Counted from the first letter of the stretch, positions 1-9,508 are shown. The stretch is DNA of 64,000 bases from UBA5078 sp964538025 (GCA_964538025.1 CAZICZ010000001.1:62001-126000); one strand, 5' to 3'. Notes: a model not told the origin generated them from the sequence alone. Translations and numbers: made by a program.

Positions 1-285
1 CGTCGTGCCCGCGTTGTTTACCAGCACATCCACGCGTCCCCATTTGGCGAGTGTCTGCGCCACCATGGCGCGACAGGCGGTATCGTCGGCCACATCGGCC
101 TGGCACACGAGGCTGTCGACCCCATAGGCGGCGCACTCTGCGGCCACCTGATGTGCTGCCTGCGCACTGTGGGCATAGTTGATCACCACATGAGCCCCCA
201 GCGCTGCCAATTGCCGTGCGGTAGCAGCGCCCACCCCTGACGCGGACCCGGTAATAATGGCCACTCTTCCGTGCAGATTTTTCAT
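1..285 (-). CDS. Short-chain dehydrogenase/reductase, N-terminal part
   Basis: The gene runs off the left edge; about 95 residues are present. The protein starts MKNLHGRVAIITG and carries the SDR cofactor motif TGSASGVG (residues 12-19) and, near the edge, NNAG, which stabilises the central sheet of the Rossmann fold. An NAD(P)-dependent oxidoreductase is therefore expected, but the catalytic Ser-Tyr-Lys part lies outside and the substrate cannot be named. Two in-frame ATGs exist at 291 and 285; an AGGGGG Shine-Dalgarno sits about 7 nt before the 285 codon but directly abuts the 291 codon, so 285 is chosen. It is divergent from the RND operon. Confidence 0.85.
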   Translation of the reverse strand, partial: MKNLHGRVAIITGSASGVGAATARQLAALGAHVVINYAHSAQAAHQVAAECAAYGVDSLVCQADVADDTACRAMVAQTLAKWGRVDVLVNNAGTT

Positions 286-385
286 TGTCATTCCCCCTGA
301 TGCATTCTGACGCCGGATTCTACTCCAGTTGTCCCGTTGCAGGGAAAATTGCCCTGTTTTTCACATTGCAATGCAAAGAGACTTG

Positions 386-400
386 GTTACAATACGTAAC
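386..400. promoter_or_regulatory. Inverted repeat GTTAC-N5-GTAAC in divergent spacer
   Basis: A 5-bp-arm inverted repeat (GTTAC, 386-390; GTAAC, 396-400) lies about 100 bp upstream of the dehydrogenase start, in the 434-bp spacer (286-719) between that gene and the RND operon. TTAC/GTAA half sites are common in TetR-family operators, so it could be a control site, but the arms are short and chance cannot be excluded. Apart from this site and the RND promoter and operator I see nothing gene-like in the spacer. Confidence 0.2.
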
Positions 401-638
401 ACCAAAAACTGGTCAAAAAGTCCCCTCGGGGCGATGCATTCCGACCAGCAAAAAGACGACAGGACGAGCGACGAACCTTCCGCCCCGGAATAGCAAAAAA
501 CTGCTGATTGCTCATTCCGATGTGCGCGTCTTCCTCTTCCTGATCACATAAAAAATCAGCAGCCCTTTCTAACCGCATACGTGATCTTTCAATGTTGCGC
601 CTGAGCTTCAAGGAGTCCATCGCAGCACGAGGGTCGTA

Positions 639-666
639 TTGAGCATTTGATCCGGCATTTTATTAA
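639..666 (+). promoter_or_regulatory. Candidate sigma-70 promoter of the RND operon
   Basis: TTGAGC (639-644) and TATTAA (661-666) are separated by 16 bp, a near-consensus -35/-10 pair. The start point would fall near 673, just before the 681-699 palindrome and about 47 nt before the adaptor start codon. Inferred from sequence only. Confidence 0.4.
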
Positions 667-680
667 GACTGCCCCCACGA

Positions 681-699
681 ATGGACACCGCGTGTCCAT
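681..699. promoter_or_regulatory. Perfect 19-bp palindromic operator candidate
   Basis: ATGGACACCGCGTGTCCAT is a perfect inverted repeat with 8-bp arms and a 3-bp centre. It begins about 15 bp downstream of the candidate -10 and ends 20 bp before the adaptor GTG, the position where a TetR-type repressor would block transcription of an efflux operon. No regulator gene is adjacent, so the repressor would be encoded elsewhere. Confidence 0.55.
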
Positions 700-719
700 C
701 GACCGATTCGGAGAAAAAC

Positions 720-1853
720 GTGAAAATCAAACATTTTGTGGCCCTGGGACTGGTTGCAGCGGTAGTCGTTTGGATGGCCTGGCCTCGGGAGCGAGGAGCG
801 CTCGACGATGGCTATTCGTTGCCTGGGCGTGACGGCGAGATCGTGGCGGTCAGCGGTACCGCTCCCATCACCAACGATAATCAGAATTTCACGGTCCGTG
901 TGACGCAGGTTAGCGCGCAGAATTTTGTGCAGCGCGTGCGTGTGCGCGGTCAGACCAAAGCCTTCCGCCTCGTGGACGTGCGTGCCGAAGTGTCGGGCCG
1001 CATCATCGCGACACCGGTGGCACGCGGCGCGCGCGTCAACGCAGGCGATGTGCTCTGCGAAATTGCTGTCGACAGCCGCGCAACTGATCTGCAGGAAGCG
1101 CGCAGCCGTCAGGCCCAGGCGCAAATGGAATACGAAGGCGCTCTGGATCTGGAGAAGCGCGGGCTGCAATCACGCGTGGGCATTGCCCAGTTGCGCACAG
1201 CGGTGGATGCCGCAACCGCGGCCGTTACCCGTGCCGAGCTGGCGCTGCGCAAAACCCAGATCACCGCTCCATTCGCCGGCATCATGGAAGCCCGCACGGT
1301 AGAAGTGGGCGACCTGATGGACATGGGCGGCAAGTGCGCCTCTCTGCTTGACGACACGCCGATGCTGTTGACCGGGCTGGTGCCGGAACAGGATGTCGGC
1401 AAACTTTTTATCGGCGCTCCGGTTTCCGCAAGTCTGCTGACCGGTGAAAACGTGACGGGCACCGTGACCTATATTTCCCGCGCAGCGGACCCTGTGTCTC
1501 GCAGCTATGCGATTGAAATTGAACTGGCACCCAGCGACTCCCCTATCCGTCAGGGCGTCACGGCGGAGATCTACATCGCCGCCAACGACGTGATGGCACA
1601 CCTGATTCCCGCCTCCGCCCTGACGCTGGATGACGACGGCATCGTGGGCGTCAAAACCGTGGACCAGAACAAGGTCGTGCATTTCACGCCGGTCACCGTG
1701 GTCGGTGAAAACACCAGTGTAGATCCCGGGCTGTGGGTGAGTGGTTTGCCTGACACGGCAGTGGTCGTGACCCATGGACAGGAAATTGTCTTTCCGGGGC
1801 AGACTGTCAGTACGGACATGAGCTGGTCAACCACCAACGCGACTTCTCTATAA
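720..1853 (+). CDS. RND efflux periplasmic adaptor (MFP/HlyD family)
   Basis: About 377 residues. An N-terminal hydrophobic anchor (FVALGLVAAVVVWMAW) is followed by a biotinyl-lipoyl-like hairpin (GRIIATPVARGARVNAGDVL), an alpha-helical coiled-coil hairpin rich in Gln, Ala and Arg, the second lipoyl half (APFAGIMEAR) and beta-barrel and membrane-proximal domains. Such adaptors bridge an RND pump to an outer-membrane channel. The start is the GTG at 720 because GGAG (710-713) sits 6 nt upstream; an in-frame ATG at 681 lies inside the palindrome and lacks a ribosome site. The permease follows after 13 nt. No outer-membrane factor gene is nearby, so a shared TolC-like channel is likely. Confidence 0.9.
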   Translation: MKIKHFVALGLVAAVVVWMAWPRERGALDDGYSLPGRDGEIVAVSGTAPITNDNQNFTVRVTQVSAQNFVQRVRVRGQTKAFRLVDVRAEVSGRIIATPVARGARVNAGDVLCEIAVDSRATDLQEARSRQAQAQMEYEGALDLEKRGLQSRVGIAQLRTAVDAATAAVTRAELALRKTQITAPFAGIMEARTVEVGDLMDMGGKCASLLDDTPMLLTGLVPEQDVGKLFIGAPVSASLLTGENVTGTVTYISRAADPVSRSYAIEIELAPSDSPIRQGVTAEIYIAANDVMAHLIPASALTLDDDGIVGVKTVDQNKVVHFTPVTVVGENTSVDPGLWVSGLPDTAVVVTHGQEIVFPGQTVSTDMSWSTTNATSL

Positions 1854-1866
1854 GCAGGAATTCCCC

Positions 1867-4800
1867 ATGCGCTACATCAAAGCTTCGGTCTCCCGCGCAA
1901 GAACCTCGTTGAGCATCTTCGTTGCGATCATGCTCACGGGGTTCGTTTCCTATGTCTCGATTCCGGTGGAATTGAACCCCGACGTCTCGGTACCGGTGAT
2001 CGTCACCACGATTCTTCACGAAGGCATTTCGCCCGAAGACGCCGAGCGCCTGCTGTCCAAACCATTGGAAGTCGAGCTCAAAACACTGGAAGGGCTGACC
2101 CAGGTCAGCTCCTTTTCCAGCGAAGGCGCCGCCACGGTCATCACCGAATTCGACGTCAGCTTCGATTCCTCCCAGGCGCTGAACGATGTGCGAACGGCGA
2201 TTGATCGTGCGAAAGCCAAATTCCCGCAGTCCACGGAAGAGCCGATCGTGCAGGAAGTCTCTGCGGCGGGAGTGCCTATCGTGCAGCTCGCCATCGCCGG
2301 CGAGGACGTTCCGGAACGTGTCCTGCTCAAAGTCGCACAAGACCTGCAACGGGCCATTGAGACCCTGCCCGAGGTCCTGAGTGCAGACATGGTGGGACAA
2401 CGGGAGGAGCTGCTAGAGGCACTGATTGATCCGTCTCAGCTGGAAACCTATGGCATTACCAATCAGCAGATCGTGCAGGCCGTCACCAGCAACAACCGCC
2501 TGATTCCCGCCGGCGCGCTGAACACCGGACAAGGCAGCTTCTCCGTCAAACTGCCCGGTCTCATCGAGACACAGGATGACCTGTTTGAGCTGCCCATTGC
2601 CGCCAATGCCAGTGGCGTGCTGACCCTGAGTGATATCGCCGAAGTGCGCCGGACGTTCAAGGACGCCACACGCTATTCCTTTGCCAACGGCCAGCGTTCG
2701 ATCTCCATCAATGTGGAAAAGCGTAAAGGGGCCAACCTGATCGCCGCAATGGACAAGATCGACCAGATCGTCAAGGACACCCTGCCGACATTGCCGCCCG
2801 CCGTGACGATCTCCTACATGAACAACACGGCCCCCATGGTGATCGAACAGAACCTTGGTCTGCAGGGCAACATGGTGACCTCGATGGTACTGGTGCTGAT
2901 CGTGGTAATCGCGGCCGTGGGCATCCGTTCAGGCATTCTGGTCACCATGGCCGTCCCGTTCTCCTTCCTGTTTGCATTCATCATCATTTCGGCACTCGGC
3001 TTTACCTACAATTTCATGGTGATCTTCGGCCTGCTGCTCGGCTTGGGCATGCTGATCGATGGCGCAATCGTGATGGTAGAGTTCGCCGACACCAAGATGG
3101 CGGAAGGCTACACCAAGGAGGATGCCTATCAGGAGGCGGTCAACCGCATGTTCTGGCCCATCATTGCGTCCACCATGACGACACTGGCCGCCTTCCTTCC
3201 TATGATGTTCTGGCCCGGGGTTGCCGGGGAGTTCATGCGCTACCTGCCCATTACCGTGTTCGCCGTCCTGGTGGGCTCCTTGCTCTATGCCCTCCTTTTT
3301 GCGCCAGTTCTGGGCTCGTTGTTTGGCAAGGCCAGCGCCGCGGTGCAGGGAGTAGTATCGCCCGCGCACCATCATGACGAAGTGGATTCCAGCAAACTTC
3401 GTGGATTCAGCCGTCTCTATGCCGGCGTGTTACGCGCGGCCGTTCATTCGCCTGTCGCGATCTTCATTGGCAGCATCGCCACCCTGGTCGGCATCGTGAT
3501 TGCATACTTCAACTACGGTGCAGGCGTGGAATTCTTTACTTCGGTCGAACCCAACCAGACTCGTGTGCAGGTTTTCGCCCGCGGGAACTTCTCGCCGGAA
3601 GAGATACGGGATGTCGTAGTCGATGTGGAAAAACGCATCATGGACGTGGGCTACTACAAGAACGTCGTGACCCAGTCCGGATCGGGACAGAGTCTGGGCG
3701 GCGGACAAGGGTCGGCGCCGGACCTCGTCGGCACCATCTTTGTCGAATTCACCGATCGCCGCATTCGCGATGTGAACGGTTTCGAAATCGAGAATCTCTA
3801 CCGTGAAGCGATCAAGGACATTCCGGGCGTGCGGGCAGAGATCACTGCGATTGAGCAGGGTCCTCCCGTCGGGAAGGAATTGCAGCTGGAGATCTACGGG
3901 GAAAACCTGACCGATCTGATCACCGAAGCAAAACGCGTGCGCAATCATCTAGAAAACGAGATGACGGGGCTAATCGACATCGATGACACCACCCCGATTC
4001 CCGGCATTGAATGGCGCATTAACGTTGATCGCGCCCGCGCGGCCATGTTCGGCGCCAATATCAGTGAAGTAGGCACTGCCGTCCAGTTGCTGACCAATGG
4101 GGTCTTCATGGGCGACTATCGGCCCGACGACACAGAAGAGGAAGTGGACATTCGGGTTCGTTACCCGGAAGCCTACCGAGGACTCGAACAGATCGACCAG
4201 ATTCGCGTAACGACCGCCTCAGGCATGGCACCGGTGAGCAGCTTTATTACGCGGGAACCTGGCCCGAAAGTGAGTTCGATTCAACGTGTGGATGGCAGCA
4301 AGGTCATCTATGTCCGCGCCAATCCTGCGCCCGGGGTCGTCACGGACACGAAGTTGCAGGAGCTGCGCCAATGGCTCAACGACAACCCGCTGATGCCCGG
4401 TGTGCACTACCAATTCCGGGGTGCCAACGAGGAGCAGGAGCAGTCCTTCGCCTTCCTGATGCAGGCATTTGCCTTGTCACTGATGTTGATGGCGATTCTG
4501 CTGGTGACGCAGTTCAACAGTTACTACCAGGCGCTGCTGATTCTCTCTTCCGTTCTGCTATCGACCACAGGCGTCCTGCTGGGACTTCTGATTACCGGGC
4601 AGACCTTCAGTGTGATTCTGACGGGCGTGGGGATCGTGGCTCTCGCCGGCATCATCGTGAACAACAACATTATTCTGATCGACACTTTCAATTTCCTGCG
4701 TCACACACGCAAGGACTGGAGCCTTCAGGAAGTGATTGTGCAGACAGGTGTGCAGCGACTGAGACCGGTGTTTCTAACCACCTTCACCACTGGCTGCGGG

Positions 4801-5064
4801 CTACTTCCCTTGGCCATGCACGTCTCGATCGATTTGATTGGCGCAGAGATTGAGGTCGGTGGACCCATTACCTCTCAATGGGTGAGCCTGGCAAGCGCCA
4901 TCGTGTTTGGTCTGACCTTCGGCACCATCCTGACCCTGATCGTCACGCCGGCGATGCTTGCCCTGCCCTCCAAGATTCGCGCTTATTTCGCGACAATCAA
5001 GCGACTCTTCGTGCGCGACAAGCAGGACCAGAGCGATCGACGTGAGCCAGGCTTCGGCACCTAA
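1867..5064 (+). CDS. RND-family efflux permease
   Basis: 1065 residues, the usual length for AcrB-like inner-membrane proton antiporters. The layout is an N-terminal membrane helix, a large periplasmic porter domain (with EGAATVITEFDV), a helix block around residues 335-480 containing GMLIDGAIVMVEFAD, a second periplasmic domain, and a second helix block from about 870 onward with GIVALAGIIVNNNIILID. The conserved acidic residue in LIDGAIV is the region used for proton relay in this family. An AGGAA ribosome site lies 6 nt before the ATG. It forms an operon with the adaptor and ends at a strong terminator. Substrate is unknown; the sequence does not look like a heavy-metal pump. Confidence 0.93.
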   Translation: MRYIKASVSRARTSLSIFVAIMLTGFVSYVSIPVELNPDVSVPVIVTTILHEGISPEDAERLLSKPLEVELKTLEGLTQVSSFSSEGAATVITEFDVSFDSSQALNDVRTAIDRAKAKFPQSTEEPIVQEVSAAGVPIVQLAIAGEDVPERVLLKVAQDLQRAIETLPEVLSADMVGQREELLEALIDPSQLETYGITNQQIVQAVTSNNRLIPAGALNTGQGSFSVKLPGLIETQDDLFELPIAANASGVLTLSDIAEVRRTFKDATRYSFANGQRSISINVEKRKGANLIAAMDKIDQIVKDTLPTLPPAVTISYMNNTAPMVIEQNLGLQGNMVTSMVLVLIVVIAAVGIRSGILVTMAVPFSFLFAFIIISALGFTYNFMVIFGLLLGLGMLIDGAIVMVEFADTKMAEGYTKEDAYQEAVNRMFWPIIASTMTTLAAFLPMMFWPGVAGEFMRYLPITVFAVLVGSLLYALLFAPVLGSLFGKASAAVQGVVSPAHHHDEVDSSKLRGFSRLYAGVLRAAVHSPVAIFIGSIATLVGIVIAYFNYGAGVEFFTSVEPNQTRVQVFARGNFSPEEIRDVVVDVEKRIMDVGYYKNVVTQSGSGQSLGGGQGSAPDLVGTIFVEFTDRRIRDVNGFEIENLYREAIKDIPGVRAEITAIEQGPPVGKELQLEIYGENLTDLITEAKRVRNHLENEMTGLIDIDDTTPIPGIEWRINVDRARAAMFGANISEVGTAVQLLTNGVFMGDYRPDDTEEEVDIRVRYPEAYRGLEQIDQIRVTTASGMAPVSSFITREPGPKVSSIQRVDGSKVIYVRANPAPGVVTDTKLQELRQWLNDNPLMPGVHYQFRGANEEQEQSFAFLMQAFALSLMLMAILLVTQFNSYYQALLILSSVLLSTTGVLLGLLITGQTFSVILTGVGIVALAGIIVNNNIILIDTFNFLRHTRKDWSLQEVIVQTGVQRLRPVFLTTFTTGCGLLPLAMHVSIDLIGAEIEVGGPITSQWVSLASAIVFGLTFGTILTLIVTPAMLALPSKIRAYFATIKRLFVRDKQDQSDRREPGFGT

Positions 5065-5105
5065 GCCGACGATCACACCACGCTTTCCAGAACGAGCGTT
5101 CGACA

Positions 5106-5147
5106 AGAGACCGGCAGCTTCTCCCAAGCTCCCGGTCTCTTTTTTTA
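5106..5147 (+). terminator. Rho-independent terminator of the RND operon
   Basis: AGAGACCGG (5106-5114) pairs perfectly with CCGGTCTCT (5132-5140); an inner AGCTT/AAGCT pair extends the stem, and seven to eight T residues follow at once. It starts about 40 nt after the permease stop codon. Confidence 0.88.
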
Positions 5148-5254
5148 AAACCCTACAAATTATGCAGTAAAAAATGCAGCCAATCTGAATTCAAAAGCGA
5201 ACGTCCGCTTTATTTTTTGAGGAAGCGTGACTTTTTCAGGAAAAAAAGAAAAGG

Positions 5255-5521
5255 CACATCTCAGGTTCTTTTTGAACGCTAGGATGAAAACGGGGAGAGA
5301 TGTGTGACAATTTGTGACTGAGGAAGTAAAACCGGAAATTGCTGTGATACCATCTTTTCACTTTCAATCGACTGGACACTAAGGATAGTGCCCGACTGAT
5401 TGCAAAGAGCTAAGGCGAAGGGCTTTTAAGAGATTCTTTGTTCCCCCCCTTTTCTAAACACTGAGTTGCTTTCTAGTCCTGAGCCTTAGCGACCTCATCT
5501 TTCGTGGACATCCTTGTCCAC
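5255..5521. other. Convergent spacer with four inverted repeats
   Basis: The 480-bp spacer (5065-5544) between the two converging genes has no convincing coding region. After the terminator it holds CACATCTC/GAGATGTG (5255-5262, 5297-5304) enclosing a small GTTC/GAAC hairpin; GGACACTA/TAGTGCCC with one mismatch (5374-5393); GCTAAGGC/GCCTTAGC (5409-5416, 5483-5490); and GTGGACA/TGTCCAC (5504-5521). No motif of a known riboswitch is recognised. A small structured RNA, or protein-binding sites, are both possible. Confidence 0.35.
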
Positions 5522-5544
5522 TGTGCAAATTCCTTCCGACGAAA

Positions 5545-6345
5545 TTATTCCAACGCCAGTGAGCGATCCGCGTCATGGCGACGGGAATCGATCCGTGAGA
5601 ACACCCGCACCTGGGTCACCTCGTGATCAGACTCTCCCCCCGTTCGCAATTGCTGTGCCGTGGCATCCACATTGTGCTGCAAGATGGCGAGACCTTCCGC
5701 GGAGACATTGCCCTGTTCTTGTGCAAGGGTCAGCCGTTGCCGAAAGAGCCGGTTGGCGATGCGCAAATGGCCCAATCGATCCCCCCCTAGGTGGTGATTG
5801 AGCGCAACGATGTGCCAATCGGACACCTGGGCGATGCCTTGTATCCACTTGTCACTGCCTTTTTCATACAGGCGTGAGTACAGGAACTGAAGGTGTCCGT
5901 AATGTGCATTCACAGACTCCCAGTCCTGCGCGGCGACATCACACTCAATCAGCCGTTCGACGATGGCAATATGTGTTTCGTGGTACAAGCCTTGGTGCAG
6001 GCGATTGATGTAAAGCGCACGCTCAAAATAGGACTTTGCACTCTCATAATCTCCACTTTCGGCGAGCAGATCGCCGGCACTGAGCAAGCTCTCGCCCAGG
6101 CGCGCATCAAACGGACCAAAATCCTGTTCAATGCTCTCCAGCGACAGACGGATATCGTCTGCGCTTTTCGTTGCAATATTTTCCACCAGGGTTCCAGTAT
6201 CGAGCAGGGAGTGTTGTTTCTGCGCAAGCGTGGTGGACATTGATACCCGGGACACTTCTTGTGCCTGCACCTGTGTTAACGCACATGTACAAGCGAGGAC
6301 TCCAGTCACAATTACCGCGCGCATACCCCCATGATTATTTTTCAT
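5545..6345 (-). CDS. Exported TPR-like protein of unknown function
   Basis: About 266 residues. A signal peptide (MRAVIVTGVLACTCALTQVQA) ends near AQE. The mature part is helical, with a TPR-like stretch: GDLLAESGDYESAKSYFERAL carries the Gly, Ala and Ala-x-x-x-F spacing of one repeat. The C-terminus is polar, with many Gln, Asp and Arg. The ATG at 6345 is preferred: a further in-frame start upstream is a TTG without a ribosome site. The gene lies 220 bp behind the MoxR/VWA operon on the same strand and could be an accessory of it, but the 177-bp gap leaves room for its own promoter. Confidence 0.65.
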   Translation of the reverse strand: MKNNHGGMRAVIVTGVLACTCALTQVQAQEVSRVSMSTTLAQKQHSLLDTGTLVENIATKSADDIRLSLESIEQDFGPFDARLGESLLSAGDLLAESGDYESAKSYFERALYINRLHQGLYHETHIAIVERLIECDVAAQDWESVNAHYGHLQFLYSRLYEKGSDKWIQGIAQVSDWHIVALNHHLGGDRLGHLRIANRLFRQRLTLAQEQGNVSAEGLAILQHNVDATAQQLRTGGESDHEVTQVRVFSRIDSRRHDADRSLALE

Positions 6346-6564
6346 AGTGAGTACCACTTTTATTATTGTGCGCCCAATATCGCGCAAGGATTCAGGGAAT
6401 TCAACAGGTGAACGCCCTAAATCTTTTGCGTCATACGTGGATTGTGACGGCTGTATGTCAGAATGATGACAGGGAGGAAATTTAATTTCTTGTAATACAA
6501 TGTGTTAGATAAACATTGCTGCTATGTTGCAAAAGAAGACACCCTCCCCTTCTCTTCGAGGCAC

Positions 6565-8595
6565 TCACCGGTAGGTGGTGTTAGCGATGCGGGTTTCCGC
6601 CAGCAACATCGCCATGACCAGCAACAGAATCCACCACCAGATCCGCTGAGGGCCCTCGCGTTCCGCGATCAACTCGGCGGTTCGGACCTGGGCCGACTGA
6701 ACAGGCCGTGTCTGTGGATTGGTAATCTGGTCTTGAAGGGCACTTGGCGCCATCTTCTCGAGTTCGGATTCTTCCGGGTCCGCATTGACCGCGTAAACCA
6801 GACTGCTGTCTTCTGTTTCGACGGTGTAAAAACCCAGTGACTCCGGGATGAAGGTAAAACCCGACGGGCCTGCCGTGACGGTGTCTCCTTGCGCATCGCG
6901 AATCCGCGGCACGCTGCTTTCCTCGACCATTGAGCGCAGATCGATGGTGCTGCCAATCCGATACGCGCGCTCTTTGGTGCCGGCCTGCGCCAGATAGCGC
7001 AGCGACTCATGGATAAAGGGAAGGAAAAGCCCATTCAAGGGCAGATTATTCCATTCGGTATCGAGTGAAGACGCCAGCATCAGGACATTGCCCTGCCCGG
7101 TATGGCGCTCGATTAACGCGGGTCGTCCATTGTCGAACTGCATCAGGACCTGTGCATCAGACGCGGGCGTGGCTTCCCAGACACCTTCAAACCGGACACC
7201 CCATTCGGCTCCCAGCGGCAGAAGCACAGGGTGTCGCCGATCGATATCGGCAATCATCAACGCATCGTTGCCACTGAGGAACACCGATTGCTCCAGCGAG
7301 CCTGGGCTGATGCCCCCGAGCAACTGATTGAATTGCGCGGCATTGACGCGGTCGCCCGGTGCCATCAGGACACTGCCCCCCTCGTCGACGAAATCACGCA
7401 GGGCATTTGCGGCACTGGCACTGAGCTCACTGCCGCTGTTCAACAACACCACGACGTCCATCTCGCGCAGGGAAGCAGCCGACACATCGGACGCCGTTCC
7501 CGAGGTCAGGATAAAGGGAGATTCGGCCCCACCTCCGATCGCAAGCGTCAGCCAGTGCGCTTCATCTTCGTACCAGTTCGGTGATGGTTCCCCATTGACG
7601 ACCAACACGCGGATTTTCGCCATCACGTCCACTGTAAAAAAGGTGCTGTTGTCGCCGGCAAAACCATCGCCCGCCACGCGGATCTCACCTCGATGCGTCC
7701 CTGCGGTATCGAAGACCGCGGGCAGCCGCACAACGGCCTCCGACGTGTCGGACAGATCCACGGCCGTACGGGTGGTTTCCTGTCCGTCAAGAATCAGGCG
7801 CACCTCGGCCTGATCCAGATGCACGCTGCCGGTACTGCGAACTCGGGCGAGGATTTCATATTCGTTGCGATTCTCGATCAGCTGGTCGGGAGAACGCACA
7901 TCGGTGAGCAGCAGATTCCGCGTGGCTCCTTCGCCAACATCCACAGGCGCGAAACGAACGCCGGGGCTCAACATCCACCCGGAGTCGTCCGCCCCCATCC
8001 CGGAAGCCTGATAGTCAGACACAAGAATGATTCGGCGTTGCTCATTCTGTGCGGACTCCAGCATGTCGCTGGCGAGCCGCAAGGCGGGCATGTAACGCGT
8101 AATTCCAAAACCGGGAGCCTCCAGAGCGTCGATAAACGCCCGGGCGCCCTCGAGGTCGCGGCTCAATTCCCGCACGCTGCGACTGGACGCATCAAAGGCG
8201 ATCACTGCCACCTCGTCGCCCGGGGAGAGCCCTGCCACCTCGTCGAGTGCGGCTTCCTTGGCACGGACAAAGCGGTCCCCCACCTGCATGCTCATGGAGG
8301 TATCGATCAGGATGACTGCGGACTCCGGTTCGGCGTCCACGAGCGAGGCAAGGTTGCTGTCAAACAAAGGCCTGGCAAAAGCAAAGACGAGCAGCGCGAT
8401 GAGGCCGGCTCGCAGAAGCAGAAGCAGCCACTGCTGAATTTTCTGGAAAAGAATCAGCTTTTTCGATGTGTTCTTGAGAAAGCGTAAGGTACTGAACACC
8501 ATTTTGGGCGGCTTTTCTTTGCGGATAAGGTGGATTGCAATAGGAATCGCCGCTGCGAGAAGTCCAAACAAAAACAGGGGGGTCAGGAATGCCAT
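6565..8595 (-). CDS. BatA-like VWA membrane protein
   Basis: 676 residues. The N-terminus (FLTPLFLFGLLAAAIPIAIHL) is the aerotolerance-regulator (BatA) N-terminal domain with two membrane helices (about 5-22 and 56-76). A von Willebrand A domain follows with a complete MIDAS start DTSMS (Asp98, Ser100, Ser102). The middle is a beta-rich region, then a glutamine-amidotransferase-like fold (DEGGSVLMAPGD), and a C-terminal membrane helix (IWWWILLLVMAMLLAETR). It is the last gene of the operon; its ATG directly follows the DUF58 stop codon. Bat proteins act in the cell envelope with MoxR ATPases; the exact client here is unknown. Confidence 0.87.
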   Translation of the reverse strand: MAFLTPLFLFGLLAAAIPIAIHLIRKEKPPKMVFSTLRFLKNTSKKLILFQKIQQWLLLLLRAGLIALLVFAFARPLFDSNLASLVDAEPESAVILIDTSMSMQVGDRFVRAKEAALDEVAGLSPGDEVAVIAFDASSRSVRELSRDLEGARAFIDALEAPGFGITRYMPALRLASDMLESAQNEQRRIILVSDYQASGMGADDSGWMLSPGVRFAPVDVGEGATRNLLLTDVRSPDQLIENRNEYEILARVRSTGSVHLDQAEVRLILDGQETTRTAVDLSDTSEAVVRLPAVFDTAGTHRGEIRVAGDGFAGDNSTFFTVDVMAKIRVLVVNGEPSPNWYEDEAHWLTLAIGGGAESPFILTSGTASDVSAASLREMDVVVLLNSGSELSASAANALRDFVDEGGSVLMAPGDRVNAAQFNQLLGGISPGSLEQSVFLSGNDALMIADIDRRHPVLLPLGAEWGVRFEGVWEATPASDAQVLMQFDNGRPALIERHTGQGNVLMLASSLDTEWNNLPLNGLFLPFIHESLRYLAQAGTKERAYRIGSTIDLRSMVEESSVPRIRDAQGDTVTAGPSGFTFIPESLGFYTVETEDSSLVYAVNADPEESELEKMAPSALQDQITNPQTRPVQSAQVRTAELIAEREGPQRIWWWILLLVMAMLLAETRIANTTYR

Positions 8596-9489
8596 TTAAA
8601 CACTCTTCGCCCGACGTGAAATATAGGAATACAGCGCACTGTCCAGCGGCTGCGAGGTATTCAGCAGACAATAGTCTATGCCGCTGCTCTGGCACTTCTT
8701 TTTGCAGTAGTCGAGATAGGCCGTGAGGTTGGCAAGATACGCATCGCGGATTGAGGGCGGCGTGGTAATAAACGACTCCTGTGTCTCCGAATCGATGAAT
8801 TCGGTGGCTTCCTGGAAATTAAACAGCAACTCCGCCTCATCCAGGACATGGAACACGATGACGTCATTGCCCATCGAGCGCAGGCGCTGCAGGGTCTTGA
8901 TGATCTGCTCCTCGGACTCCAGCATGTCGCTGATCAGAATCACCATGCTCTTGCGCGTGAGGTTCATGGCCAGATCGGAGAGCGGCTTCACCACATCGGT
9001 GGTCGATCCCGCTTTCAGGCCTGCCAGCACGCGCAAAATACGGATCAGGTGAGGCTGGCGGCACAGAGCAGGAATGTAGTCGTGAATTTTTTCATCGAAG
9101 GTGATCAGGCCTACCGCGTCGCGCTGACGCATGATGAAGTAGGACAGCGCAGACGCCAGCGTGCGTCCATATTCCAGCTTGCTAATGCCCCCCGAGGAGT
9201 ACCCCATGGACGCACTGGCGTCCAGCAGGACATAGCTGCGCACATTCGTCTCATCTTCATACTGCTTGATGTAGAACTTGTCACTGCGCGCATAGAGTTT
9301 CCAGTCCACATGCCGCATGTCATCGCCCTGGTAATAGTGGCGATAATCGGTGAACTCGACACTGAAGCCGCGATGAGGGCTTTTGTGCAGGCCGGAAATA
9401 AACCCTTCCACCACCACGCGTGCGCGCAGTTCCAGATTATCCAGACTCGCCAGCACGGAAGGATCGATAAACGTTGTATTGGACGTCAT
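8596..9489 (-). CDS. DUF58 domain protein (VWA-like)
   Basis: About 297 residues. The DUF58 signature is clear: EFTDYRHYYQGDDMRHVDWK followed by a VWA-type metal site DASAS (Asp90, Ser92, Ser94). No membrane helix is evident, so the protein is probably cytoplasmic. DUF58 proteins are nearly always encoded next to MoxR ATPases and are thought to be their adaptor or substrate. The ATG at 9489 is chosen because longer in-frame versions would run back into the moxR coding region; it lies 19 nt after the MoxR stop. Immediately followed by the BatA-like gene. Confidence 0.9.
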   Translation of the reverse strand: MTSNTTFIDPSVLASLDNLELRARVVVEGFISGLHKSPHRGFSVEFTDYRHYYQGDDMRHVDWKLYARSDKFYIKQYEDETNVRSYVLLDASASMGYSSGGISKLEYGRTLASALSYFIMRQRDAVGLITFDEKIHDYIPALCRQPHLIRILRVLAGLKAGSTTDVVKPLSDLAMNLTRKSMVILISDMLESEEQIIKTLQRLRSMGNDVIVFHVLDEAELLFNFQEATEFIDSETQESFITTPPSIRDAYLANLTAYLDYCKKKCQSSGIDYCLLNTSQPLDSALYSYISRRAKSV

Positions 9490-9508
9490 ACGCTGCGTCT
9501 CGCCCTCA

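Noticed and set aside
285..620. Two short open frames in the dehydrogenase/RND spacer (plus 285-551, minus 387-620)
   Set aside because: They overlap each other on opposite strands, lack ribosome sites and show no recognisable protein features.
5504..5521. Inverted repeat GTGGACA-TCCT-TGTCCAC as a second copy of the RND operator
   Set aside because: Half sites agree, but the spacing differs by one base and no promoter is nearby; kept only as part of the spacer description.
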